From Rhypophila decipiens (lineage: Eukaryota > Ascomycota > Sordariomycetes > Sordariales > Naviculisporaceae), in the NCBI GenBank assembly GCA_033297075.1, contig MU858062.1, positions 360,963 to 424,962 of the forward strand: a stretch of DNA of 64,000 nucleotides, in the 5' to 3' direction. The translations under genes were made by a program, and so were the position numbers. This document shows, in pieces, positions 11,352 to 24,100 of the stretch (positions are counted from its first letter, which is position 1; every line of letters starts with the position of its first letter). The notes under the pieces are model-generated. The model was not told the DNA's origin, made no database searches, and saw nothing but the letters and a program-made list of their open reading frames with translations.

Positions 11352-12734
11352 TCAGTCCGTCTTCCAGTGAAGGCCCTCGTCTCCGTCGCCGCCGAGATAC
11401 AGCTCAACGGCATAGAGGCCCATGGTAGCGACAATATTGATCCACCGCCAGGGGTTGCTCCCGGCGTCACCAGCTCGCAGCGTCCAACCCACATCATCGC
11501 CGCTGCTGGAGACGGTGAAATGTTGTAATAATAAGCTAGTGTAGACGGCAATCAGCATGGACGGCGAGAACCAGCTCAGAAATTCGAGCAGTTTATTGGC
11601 TCCGTCGCTGTCTTCGAGGCTCGGCTCCTCCATGATAGCCTTCACTCCCAATTCCCTGACAGCGGGTATTATCCTGGTGGCACCATAGAACACAAGAATG
11701 CGGAAAGTGAGCGAGATGATGACGCTTGGGGTGATGGTCTGGAAGGCGGCATAAAGGAACTGGAAAGACGAGGCGAAGCCCGAGGGCAGGCTGCTGAGCA
11801 TGTGTAGCAATGTCGAATATGAGGCCATGATGACGGGCGGTAGAGGAGGAAAGTCAGGCTGCGAGGCTGCTGCCTGCTCAGCCGCCGCCGCTGCCTCGGG
11901 GGAAGGCTGGTAGTCGGTGAAAATCTGATAGACGCAGAGGACGATGTAGGCGAACAAGAGGGAAGACTCGACAGGATTGCCACGACCGCTACCTATGCCG
12001 AAGGCGCACAAGAAGACGGCCGAGGTCATGACAACGCCAATCATAGCGGCGTCCATGTTGCCAACCTGAGGGAATCGTGCGACTCTCCAGAGAAAATATA
12101 CCGCGCTGGAGATGATGGACCCGGAAAAGACGAGGAGGATGATCTGCAAAGCAAAGAGTCAGCAAGAGTGGAAGTAGAGATCTTGGGAGGTTATTGAGGC
12201 CGAACTTACCACCCACATATCACTCCTCCCGCGATTTACGAGATATCGGGTGACTTGCCCAGAGACCTGGATGACCAACAAGCTGCAGAAGCCTTCGAGA
12301 AGTTGAAAGACGGGGCTTGAATAGCTCAGCAGACTATCCCATCCGCCCAAAGCAAGGGTCTCTACCAGGCCTTCCTGCCCCCATAGATATTCACCCCAAG
12401 AGCTAGGTTTGTGGCGTGCTGTGACGGATGAGAGGGTGCGTGAGACCCAGCCAACATGCTCGGCGTCGACCGAGAAGCGATTAAGCGACCAGATGAGAAG
12501 AAACGGAATAACGATCCATTGCGACAGGCCGACCAGGTGGGTAAAGAGCCAGCGTACTCTTGACTTTTCGGGCGTCAAGAGCTTGGAGAAGCTGTAAAAG
12601 ACGTAGAACCCAAAGAGGGATAATGAGTAGGCCAGACCCGTGTCGCGGCCGCCCACATCGAAGGCGATGGGTATTGAAAGGACGATAACTAGGAGAAAGA
12701 GGGCGCTCGAGAGGGCATTGATGAGCCACCACAT
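11352..12734 (-). CDS. ice2: ICE2 family ER membrane protein
   Basis: Two exons, 12734-12210 and 12143-11352, separated by a 66-nt intron (GTAAGT donor, TTTGCAG acceptor), encode 438 residues. The protein starts MWWLINALSSALFLLVIVLS and has about eight to ten hydrophobic helices. The family-typical N-terminal half includes SLFGFYVFYSFSKLLTPEKS and a His-Leu-Val-Gly-Leu motif; a loop rich in Ala/Glu/Pro lies in the middle. In Saccharomyces cerevisiae, Ice2 is an integral ER membrane protein needed for cortical ER inheritance and ER membrane biogenesis, in part by acting on the Nem1-Spo7/Pah1 lipin pathway. The length is slightly below that of the yeast protein (about 490). The start is the first ATG and immediately precedes a signal-anchor-like helix. 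Confidence 0.9.
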
Positions 12735-15131
12735 TGTTGCGGCGGGCGGTGGGAGCTCGCCCGCTGCTTGGGACTGCTATGGGAAGTCTAATTCGTGTAT
12801 CTTGGGAAGGTCGTCTCTGTCTGGGAGAGTCGAATCGATGCTGGTCGGATCGCGAATGTGTGCGTGAATGGTGACAGAACTATCGTAGGACGTGAGGAGA
12901 TTTCGGAAGCTCGTCGGGAAGGCGTCAAGGTGGATGAGGGTTTCGCAAAAACCGTTCGAGGCGGGGGAAGTGAGACACAGGGAGGGTCCGGTATTAGTGA
13001 GTATCGGTATCGTCAGTAATTATCGAGGGTTTGAAAAACGGTGGCGTGTGAGGGTGAGCGGTTCGCCCAGAAGTGTGCTGCTGAATTCACAGTCGGGATG
13101 AAAGTTGAGTCGTCGTGGTGGGCATGTACTATGAGAGGTGTTGCTATCGCTTTTTGCTGACCCGGGCACTTGATCTTGGTGCATGTAACTCGGTCGGTAC
13201 AGTACGGCGAGAATGCACACGACAGCTGGACAAGCGACAGGCAGGCGGATCGGTGGGTTTGGCGGTCAGTGATCGCTGAATCTGCAGCCTGCGACGTACC
13301 CACACTTTTCTGCCCTTCGTCGAAGGCTGATCCTTGAGAAGAAAAGACGGCTCTCGTTATCCTTTGCTGAAAGAGTTGCCGTCGGTCTCTTGTGCTGTTC
13401 TTTTTGACGTCTCCTTTCGCGTGGATTAAAAAAAAAAAAGGGCAACCCTGTCACTTTGTGCCTCTTGTCGAGGACCCAAGCGGTTAGCCTGCCGTTTTCC
13501 CAGCAGTGAGAATGAATCTTCACGTGCCTGGACCCGCTGCGTACTGGTATCTGGTTATCGGCAGGTACCGATCCCGGGAAGTAGATGTATGACAGCGGAA
13601 AAGGACGATGCATACAGAATACAGAAGAAAGGAGAGAAGCAACAGAATATGCACAAGATTGTTTGAGGGAGATGCACGTCTTTTTGTTATCCTCTTCCAG
13701 GAGGGAAATCTCTCGACTTGCGTACTAGCAGGCTCTTATCCCATCATCTCCTTCCCCATCAATCTCTTGACCACCCACGTTGCATCCCACACCCACCCCG
13801 TCGCGTGCCGTTTTCGCGTAGCGTAAGGTACGGTACCACACTGGCGAGATCTCTTGCTGCTTGGTTGCGTCTAAGCCCTATTTGACCCGTCCAGAGACCG
13901 CGGTCAACAAACATGTGACGGAGTGGTGGTTGGTTGGCTGTAATTATATTACACTGCAGATTTGTTCCAACTTTCGACAACCGTTTCTTCCTGAACAAGG
14001 GACTTATAACAGAGGTGCTATGCCGGGCTTTCTTACATATGCACAAGGTAAGGAATAAATAGATCTTATGGCGAAGGAATGACTTTGTGGCATTTCATAT
14101 CCAACACCGTCAACCCACACAAGCCATCATCATGTTGGGAACTTGTTATCACTGAGTCTCACTCAGACATCTTTTCTGACTGAAACAGCTGACTGCACGT
14201 CCCGCCGCTTTTCACACACAAAATAAGCCTCCTTCCACCCAAAACAACACCAGTGTAATAATTCCAAAATACCAACTTCTTTGAGGAATCCAAATCTCAT
14301 CCGCGGGATAACCAGACACACGCGGGTCTTGCTTGGCGATGTTAGGTGACAACTCATGGCTAACATTCTCACCCTCTAACAGCACAGCTAGGAAAGGGGC
14401 TCAGGCTCAGGGTTATATGTGTCCATTATGTTGTCTAGCCACAGTCATCCTCCAGTCAGACTCAGTACCACAGCCTGTGAGTATACAAAGGCAGTTATAT
14501 ATTCGAGAGCATGCGCTTCGGTGAGAAAACTCAAAATCATAGTCATTCACTCACTCACTCACTCACTCACTCACTCACTCACTCACTCACTCACTCACTC
14601 ACTCACTCACTCACTCACTCACTTACATCAATAGCTCTCATGTCAACACAAAATCACAAACAGAGGACCAAGCAAGATAAACGAGTAATGATAATAATGA
14701 TAATAATGATAATAGTAATATATTGCTGTAAAAGTTCATCGCAAGGTGAAAACCCCAAAAAGACAACGTTAAATCTCATAAGCCATAACAATAACATACC
14801 ATACATAAGCCAACCCATAACGCGTACATGAATAATAATACTCTTTCTCTATAGTTGTGCTTTTGCTTTTGTTTTGTTGTTTTTGTGTCTTTCGTTGTGC
14901 TTCTTTCGCGCGCATCATGACAAGGAAATAAAAAACCAAAATAAACCATCAAAACTCATGACAAGGAAATGAAAAAGAAGGCAACAGCCCAGCCCGGGAA
15001 AAGAAATCCAATCCAACAAACTTGAAGAAACGGCAATATGCCCAACAGTCCATGCATTCATACCTCATCAACCATTCCATCATCCATCATAACCTCTCAG
15101 TAAACCTTTCGACTCGAACTTAGCAGGCAGC
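12735..15131. other. Spacer with simple repeats
   Basis: The left part is the Ice2 promoter and leader. A poly-A run lies near 13429-13439. The right part, downstream of the giant gene, has the TCAC microsatellite at 14547-14623 and a TAATGA/TAA-rich run at about 14686-14722, followed by an A/T-rich 3' region up to the giant gene's stop. No gene is supported. Confidence 0.6.
14547..14623. repeat. (TCAC)n microsatellite
   Basis: About 19 essentially uninterrupted TCAC units lie about 500 bases beyond the stop of the giant gene. Uninterrupted tetranucleotide arrays of this length are usually length-polymorphic. Confidence 0.95.
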
Positions 15132-18100
15132 CTAAGAGCTACTCCCAAACAACTTCTTAAACGCAGCCCTAATACCCGTCTTCTTCTCCTTGCCATCCTT
15201 GCCGGACTCCTCCTTGGCCTTCCTCTCCTCTTGCCTCTTGGCCCGCCTAACATGCGAAGACGACCCCTCCCCACCAGATCCACTCCCCCCGGACCCAGCA
15301 GTTGCCGTCGTGCCCGTGGTAGCCACGCTATCCTTTGTCTTGGAGCCGCTAGATGCCATCATGGACTCGATGCGAGACTTGCCGATGGACGCTACAGATG
15401 CTTTCTTGTCATGCCCGTGGCTGCGGTCAGATCGATCCTTGTGCTCGCGAGATGATGACTTGGGACGAGCTTCCTCGTCGCGTGATTTGTGCAACCGGCT
15501 GCTGCTCGAGGTCTTGTCTTTTTCCTCTGCTGACCGAAGTCGTCTGCTCGAGGTGCTCGAGCGTTTGACCTCGACAGGGGTCTTGGATGGACCGGAAGCA
15601 GTTGGTGGAGGCGAGGAAGTCTCCTTGTCCTTGGGGATAAAGCCTGGCTCGATGACGCTCTCGCCGTTCTTAATGTCAAAGAACTTTTTGCTCGCGGCGG
15701 GGGATGGTGGGGCAGCAGCGGCTACGTCCAACTTGGAGGGATCAATGCTCGACCGGCTGTGGCGGCGGGAGCTGCGGTGTTCAGACGATCGCTCGCGGGA
15801 CTCCCGGTGCGAAGAGGATCGCTCTTTGGGAGCTGACGATCTTGTTGGCGTGGCTGGGGAGTTGTCGCCGCCGCTGGCAGCAGCCTTCTCGGCCTCGCGA
15901 GCAGCACGCCGGCGTTCTTCCTTGCGCTTGTCGTGGGCGGCTTGCTCCTCGGGCGTGCGTTCCTTGTGGGACCGGGAGCGGGGGGCGTGCTCGGAGGAGA
16001 CGTCGTGGCTGGATCGTCCAGATGTGTGGCTGTCTGACCGGTGGCGGTGCGAAGAGTGGCGGCGGCTGCTGCTCTCCTTGTCCTTGCTGCCGTCCCGGGC
16101 GCTGTCGTGGGTGTGCGAAGAGCGATGGCGTGAAGAGTGGTGGTGGTGGCTGCGGCGCTTGGGGGAGCTGGGAGACTCCTTGGAGTCGGTCTTGTCGTCG
16201 GCGGGTTTCGTTGTTGCCTTGTCTTTTGTGTCGTCTACTGAGAGGTCAGTAACAGAATCAAGAAGATCGCCTTCTCGCACTGCTCCGATCATGTCTCTCG
16301 ACCTAGTTCTGCCCCTTTCTTCATCTTCTGTCTCGACATCCTTCCCCTTTCCCTTTCCTTTTCCTTTTCCCTCCTCCAAAATCTCAGAATGCATTTCAGT
16401 TGAACCATATTCCCACGGACTACTTGCCAATCCCGGGCTGGCTGGCGGACTAAGAACCTCGGCCGCGGCGTAAATCACCACGGCTGCGGCCACCATCTCC
16501 TCCGCCTGCTTGATGGTGTTCCTGCGCTGCCGGCGCAGGCTCCGGACCCGGCTCATTTCTTTCGCCACAGGATCCCCAAGATCAGGGAGAATGACAGCAG
16601 GTGTAGGTACACGGAACTCAGGATTGAACGCCTTGCTGGCTCTTCTGCTGGGGCTGGGGCTGCTTGTTGTTGTCCTTTGAATGGGGGAGGCCTTGTCAGT
16701 TTTGGATCCTTCATCTACGGGTTTAACGACCAACTGGGCAACGCTGGATTCCTCACCACCCTGGGAAGAAGCTTCCTGAATTTGCTTGTCTTCGTCACCC
16801 GGTTCGGCGGAGGCGTCCTTCTTGTCTACGACGTGGAATGACTCCGAGAGCGGGACGCTCTTGTCTACAACCTGGAAGGACTCCGTGTCGGCCGACGAGC
16901 CGGGGAACTGTCCTGGCATCGATCTGCTGGCTGGCTCTGGCTGGGCCTCTTTGACCGCGGCGGATCCGGTGGGTTGCTCCTGCTGGGAGGCGTACTTCTC
17001 GAGGAGGTCGACTGTCTTGGATGACTCGGGCTCGCTGGAAGTGGCAATTTGATGGCCGACGGCGACGGCAAGTCCAACTGCGCCGACGATGCCGGCGCCG
17101 ATGGCGATGTCCTTGCCGTCGAGCGAGTCGCTCTCGGCAGGCTTGGCCTCCTCAACAGCCTTGGTCTCTTGAACGGTCTCCTCGATGGGAGCCTTAGACA
17201 GGGTTTCTGGAGCAAGCTCTGCAGACTTGGCGGCCACATCAAGACCCCTAGTGCTAACAATGTCTTCAGTAGTAGTGGGCTGCTCGGTCAAGGTCGCGGG
17301 AGTCTCGGCAACCAATTCCTCGGCCTGGGCAGGGACAATGTCGCTGCTCGCAAGCTGGGAAGCAAGGACAGCAGGCACAGCAATCGCTGCAACCTTGGCG
17401 CTTGTCTCCTCAGCTTCCGAGGACACGACCTCGTCGGCAGACACAGGCTCTTGGGAAGGAGTAACGTCAACAACAGGAGTTTGCTTATCTTCCTTGGGAG
17501 CGGCCTCCACCTCGGGAGTGGTGGTCTCAACAGCGGCAGGGGCGTCAGGCTCGGATACAGCCTTGGCCTCGACCGCGTCAGTTGTCTCAGGAGCAATCTC
17601 AGCAATGACTGGGGCAGGCTCCTCGATGGTAGGCTCCTGGGTGATTTCCGGAAGACTGACTACTTGTTCTCTGAGAACAGGAGCGTCCTGGACGACAGTG
17701 GGCTCCTCAGCAGCAGCTTCTTCTATCGTGGTTGGTTTGTCAGCGTCCATGTCCTTGGGGGGGTCCGAATCGACAAAAGCAGAAGCAGCAACTGGGGTTT
17801 GAACGGCGACGGGCTCCTCGATGGCAGCAGGCTGATTGGTAGCAGCAAGCTCGCGGGTGGCAGGCTCGTCGGCAGAAACAGCAGAAATGGCAGCAGCAGA
17901 AACGGCAGAAACAGCAGCAGAAACGGCAGCAGAAAAAGCAGTAACAGGGGTTTCCTCGGCAGGGGTAGCATCCTCAGGGGCGGCGGGTTCCTCAGTGGCA
18001 AGATCCTTGGTAGTGGCAGGCTCCTCGGTGGTGGTGGTGGTGGTGGTGGTCTCCTCGGCAGTGGCAGATTCCTCAACGGCAACAGGCTCCTCAACAACGA

Positions 18101-21100
18101 CAGCCTCCTCAGCAGGAGCCGTCTCAACCGGGACGGCATCCTCAACTTCAACTGGAGCTTCTGCTGCAGCCACATCCTTGGCCTCGGCCGCAGCAGGAGT
18201 CTCAGTAGCAATATCCTCAACAGCAGGCTTGTCAGTGAAAGGAGCCTCAGAAGCAGTCTCCTCAACGACAGGTGTGTCAATGACAGGCGTCTCAACAGCG
18301 TCCTGATCGACGGCAATCTCCTTGGTGATGGGAGACTCGCCATTGACAGCTGTGACCTCCTCAGTCTGAACAGGCTCCTCAGTTGCTTCGGCAGCAAGAA
18401 CAGTCTCTTCCTCGACAGCAGGCTTATTGTCAATTGCAATCTCGTTGGTGCTTGTCTCAGGAAGGACGTCCTCGGCGGCAGGCTGTTCAGTGACAGGCTC
18501 ATCTGCTTTTGTGCTCTCAACGACGAGCTCTGGCTTCTCGTCAGAGACTTGAGCAACCTCGGTGCTGCTAGCCACAGGAGCCTCGACTTCCAGCTCCTTG
18601 GCAATAGGTTCATCGACAGCAGCCGCGATAGCCTCAGTGACAGGCTCCTGTGGAGAAGAGACTGGTTCTTCGACAACAGGTTCTTCAGCAGCAGGAATGG
18701 GGGCTTCAGTGACAGGCTCTTCTTGGGAGACGACTGGCACCTCAGCAGCCACTTCCTCCGCAGCGAGCGTCTCTGAAGCAGGCTCATCTGTCTTGTCTTC
18801 TTGAGAGACCGGGGCTTCTGCCGAGACTGGCGCAACATCATTGACAGCGGGCTCTTCAGTGGAAACGGCAGGCTCTTCAGTCGCGAGTGATGCTGCCTCT
18901 TCGGCCTTGACCTCAGAAACAGGTTCTGCCTGGGTGACGGGCTCTTCAGCAACCGCGGAAGCTTGGACCAAAGGCTCAGACTGAGAAATGGTTGGTTCCT
19001 CAACGACGGATTTCGCCTCCTGAGAAGGCTCAACGTCAACGACGGTGTCTTGAGTTGCAACGGCGTCTGTGGGCTCAGCTGCGACGGACTGCTCAGTGTG
19101 TTCTAAGGTTTCGACAGGCGTATCAGATGAAACAAGGTCGACTTCTGCTGCCTTGGGCGTCTCCTCAACCTCTTGCGAGGCTTCGGGCTGGACTGGCTCG
19201 TCGTCGGCTGGAACGGCCTCGGGCTCTTGAGCTTCAGGCTTGGGTGCATCATCAAGGACAGCCGTGGCCTCCTCGACAGCGACGGGCTCGTCGACAATGG
19301 TAGACTCCTCAAGGACTGCAGGTACCTCGATGACAGAAGTCTCAACAGCTGTAGCCGGTTGCTCCACAGCGATGGTCTTATCTTCAGCTGCAGGCTCGTC
19401 ATCAGCAGGACGCTCCTCGACCGCAAGAGTGTCGACAACCGTGGGCTCATCGACAGCTGCAGGCTCCTCAACAGCAATGGCCTTCTCAACAACAACAGGC
19501 TCGTCGCGAGTAGTGGACTCCTCTACAGCTGGAGCTTCATTGGCAGCTACGGATTCCTCAACGACGGCTGGCTGCTCGGCGACGGCAGATGTCTCGAGAG
19601 TGGTAGGTTCCTCTGCAATGACAGATGAGACATCTTGATGCGCGTTGTCGGTCTTTGGTGCTTCCTCAACGACGGTGGACTCGGTTTCTTGAGGAGCTTC
19701 GACAGGCTCGGCAGCTGTGATCTCAGAAGCCTCCTCCACCACCGATTTGGCAGATTGATCGTCGACTGGAGTAGACTCGGCATCGAGAGCAGGCTTGTCG
19801 GCTTCAATTTGCTCTGTCTTGGGGATTTCCTCGGCAGAAGTTTCCTCAACCTTGGGCGCTTCCTCAGTCGTGGAAACGTTTGCTGCCTCAACAGGAGAAA
19901 CCTCGTCGACAGCAACCGACTCTTCAGCCGCTGGAATGGGCGCTTCCTCAACCTTGGGAGTTTCCTCAAGCGTGGCAATTTCGGGTGCCTGGGAAACTTG
20001 CTCAGCGGGAGCAGCTTCGACAGGGGAAGACTCCTCGACGGTAGGGGCAGGTGCATCCTCAGTCTTGGGAACTTGCTCAGCCTCAGGAGTCTCCTCAACC
20101 TTTGCAGCCTCATCAACTGTGGTCTCGGCGGCTTCAGCGGGCGAAGCCTCTTCGGTGGCCGAGGCCTCTGTGACGGGAGCAACTTCAGCAGGAGAAGCAG
20201 CTTCCTCGGTAACAGTAGGCTCGTCAACTGGAATTGACTCGTCATGAGTATCTTGGACAGCTGCAGGCTCTACCAGGGGAGTAGACGCTTCCTCGGCAAC
20301 GGTAGGCTCGGCAGCCGGAATTGACTCGGGAGTATCTTCAACAGCAGGAGGCTCAACAGCTGGAATTGACTCGGCAGCGGGTGCTTGCTCAACGGCGGAA
20401 ACCTCAGCGGCTGCGACGGGTTGTTCATGCTCGATTGCAGAAGCTTGCTCAACCGCCAGAGTATCCGCTTCAGCAGCAGAAGCAGTTTCAACAGCCGACA
20501 AGGGCTTGACGTCCTCAACTGCAACACTCTTGTCGACAACGGGAGCTGCAACGACGTCTGCAGGAGCTTGGTCGTCTGCAGGTGTCTCGATTGGCTCGGC
20601 AGCTTCAATCTTGGGGGCTTCCTCGGAGACAGGAGCAGTCTCTTCTTGAACAGGAGAGGACTCGTGATTGGCGATTGTCTCTGGCTCGGCAGTCTCCTCA
20701 GTCTTTGTTGGCTCATCGACAGGGCCAGCCTCAGATTCGATATCCTTTGCCTGCTCGTCGACTGCAGGAGTCTCTTGTTCCTGAGCAGCGTCCTCAACGA
20801 CTTCAGACTCGGGTGTTTCGTCGACCTTGGCGGCTTCTTCAGTCTTGGAAATATCCTCAACTTCCGGGGTTTCGTGGACGACAGGAGCAGGCTCAGAGAC
20901 GGTAGCCTCTTCAGCCTTGTCAGATTCCACAACCTCGGGAGTAGCATCGACAGACTTGGTGACGTCTTCGACGGCAGGGACAGACTCGGTCTGGGGGGCT
21001 TCCGCAGGTGACTCAGGAGTGACTGCCTCTTCAGCCTTGTCAGATTCCACAATCTCGGGAGCAACATCGACAGACTTGGCGACGTCTCCGACGGCAGGGA

Positions 21101-24100
21101 CAGACTCGGTCTGGGGGGCTTCCGCAGGTGACTCAGGAGTGACTGCCTCTTCATCCTTGACAGGTTCGTCCACAGCCGGAGTGACTTCAGCAGAGGCAAC
21201 TTCGTCAACAGCAGGCGCAGTTTCGATGGACCTGGGGCTGTCTTCGGCTGGAACAGCTTCCTCGACTGCAGGAACAGCCTCGGCGGGCTTGGGGGTGTCT
21301 TGGACAATGACAGTTTCCTCATCCTGCACGACAGCGGGCTTTTCTACTTCAACCGCTTCGACAGGAGCTTCTTCCGCTGCGCTGGGCTGCTCGGCAGGGA
21401 GAGAGACAGCCTCAAGAGGAGCCGACTCTTCAGTCTTGGCAGGCTGTTCAACCTCGACCCAGTCGTCTTCAATGGCAGCAGGGGCGGCCTCGGAAGCTTC
21501 TGCTGCCTGCTCGGATTGAACTGGCGCGGCGTCGACTGTCTCGTCGACCTTTGAAGGTTCCTCAGCGGCGATTGGCTGCTCCTCGATGGTGTTGGCTTCG
21601 GGTGCGGGAGTCTCTGCTTCATCTGCCTTGGGCTCGGCTGGTACAGGAGCATCTGCAGCAGCAATGTCTTTGTCGCTCGAAACTGGCTCGGCTGCAGGAG
21701 TGGAGGCAACCTCTTTGTCATTGTCAGGAACAGAAGATTCCTCAACCTTGGGGGGTTCAGCTTCAGTTGCCACCAGATCCTCGGTAGGCTGGACGTCGGT
21801 TGACTCGGCAGCTTCGACAGACTCGGCGGGCTGCTCGGGCTTGATATCCTCGGTCAATGGCTCGTCAACCTTCGGGGGCTCCTCAACAGCTGATGCTTCT
21901 TGGACTGTTGCGTCTTGAGCAACGGCATCGTCTGTCTTCTCCTTGGGAGGCTCGTCGAATGTTGTAGCAATCTCGGGAGATGCAGTCACCTCAGGCTCGG
22001 ATTCCTGGACAGCAGGAGTCTCGGCTTCAGGCGCTGCGTCATCCGATGTTGTCAAGCTGGCTTCCGGTTCGACGCTCTTGGGCTCCTCAGCATTGACCGG
22101 TGCTTCAAGAACCGGTTGGTCTGCAGCCGGTGGTGCCTCAACAACAACAGATTCATCTTTGACCTCATCAGCAGGCTCCTCCGTGGCGGCAACCTCAGCC
22201 TCGGGTACCTCCTTTTCTGCTGGTGTATCCTTGACCACATCCTCCACTTGATCCTTCTCACCTTGCTCCTCCAAAACAGGCTGCGCTTTATCCTCCTTGA
22301 CCTCATCAACAGGAACCACCACCTCCTCGCTCTTCTCAACCTCGGGAACAACCACCACAGCATCTGCCACGTCCACATCCGCGCTCCTTGATTCTTCTGA
22401 AATGCATTCTGAAACTTTCTCTTCCTTTTCCTCGTCCTCGGGAGAAACAACAACAGGGGTATCAAGCAACGCTGGGAGAACCTCACCTGTAGCCTTCTTC
22501 TCAGCCGGCTTCTCCTCTTCCTCCACTGGTGCCTCCTTGATATCTTCCAGCTTTGCAGCTGCTGGGATGCTCTTCTCGGCATCGTCTGCTGTAGCTTCCT
22601 TGGTCTCGTTAGCGATGGGGGCATCTTCCTTGGGGGCATCCTCCACCTCGGTCTTCTTCTCCTCGACAACTTCGGGCGCTGGCTCAGCAACGGCTTCCGG
22701 AGCAACAGGCGCGGCAGGAGCAGCAGCTTCCTCGGCAACGACTGGCTCGGCAGCGGGGGCTTCCGGCTCAGCAGGAGCTGTCTCTTCGGCCTTGACCTCC
22801 TCAACAGGCTCAGGCTTGGCTTCCTCGACTGGTTCCGCCTCGGCTTCCTCAACCGGCTCAGCCTTGACTTCCTCGACAGCAGGTGCCTCTTCAGTCTTGG
22901 CTTCCTCAGCAGGAGTCGCCTCAGCGGCTTCCACCTCAACCTTGGTTTCCTCGACTGGTTCAACCTTGGCCTCCTCGACTGGCTCAGCCTTGACTTCCTC
23001 AACTGGCTCGGCCTTGACTTCCTCGGCAACAGGTGCCTCTTCAGTCTTGGCCTCCTCAGCGGGCGCCGCCTCAGCAGCTTCGACCTTGGCCTCCTCGACA
23101 GGAGCGTCCTCGACCTTGACATCTTGGACGACAGGCTCCTCAGGCTTGGATTCTTCGACCGTGGCAGCCTCAACTGCAGGCTCTGGGGCTGGGGCTTCCT
23201 CAGCAGCAGCAGCCTCCTCGGTCTTGGATTCCTCGACGGGCGCCTCGACAGACTCGGCCTTGGTCTCCTCAACTGCTGGCTCGGCGGCCTTGGGCTCTTC
23301 GGCGGCAGGAGCTTCCACAACAGCAGGTTCCTCGGCCTTGGGTTCTTCAGCGATGGGAGCTTCCTCAATCTTGGCCTCCTCGGCCTTGACTTCCTCGACA
23401 GCAGCGGGCTCCTCGACCTTTGGCTCTTCGGTGATGGCAGCGGCCTCATCGACCTTTGGCTCTTCGGTGATGGCAGCGGCCTCAACAGCAGGGGCTGCTT
23501 CAGACTTGGCCTCCTCAACAGCTGCAGGTTCCTCAGCCTTTGGCTCTTCGACAACAGGAGCCTCCTCAGGCTTGGCTTCCTCCACGACAGCAGGTTCCTC
23601 TACCTTAGGGGCTTCGGCAGCAGGAGCTTCCTCAGTCTTGGATTCTTCGACTGCGGGAACGTCCTCAGCCTTGGCTTCCTCAACGGCAGCAGGCTCCTCG
23701 GTCTTGGATTCCTCGACAGCAGCAGGTTCTTCAGCCTTTGGCTCTTCGGCAGCGGGAGCCTCCTCAACGACCGGTTCAGCAGCCTTTGCCTCCTCCACGA
23801 CAGGAGCTTCTTCTGCCCTGGCTTCTTCCGCTGCAGGGGCTTCCTCGGCCTTGGGCTCATCGGCAGGAGCTGGGGTTTCCTCAACCTTCACCTCCTCAAC
23901 AGCAGCAGGTTCCTCAGTCTTGGTCTCTTCAGCAACTGACTCAGCAGCCTTGACTTCTTCCGCTGCAGGGGCTTCCTCGGTCTTGGACTCCTCAACAGCA
24001 GCAGGTTCCTCAGTCTTAGTCTCCTCAGCCACTGGCTTAGCAGCCTCAGGTTCCTCAACAACCGGGGCTTCCTCGACAGGTGCCGACTCAGCCACAGGCT

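Noticed and set aside
17049..18776. A 575-codon plus-strand frame
   Set aside because: Same cause: antisense shadow of the giant gene's repeat region.
22052..23554. A 500-codon minus-strand frame rich in Arg/Leu/Ser
   Set aside because: It is an out-of-phase reading of the giant gene on its own strand; composition follows from the repeat and there is no motif.
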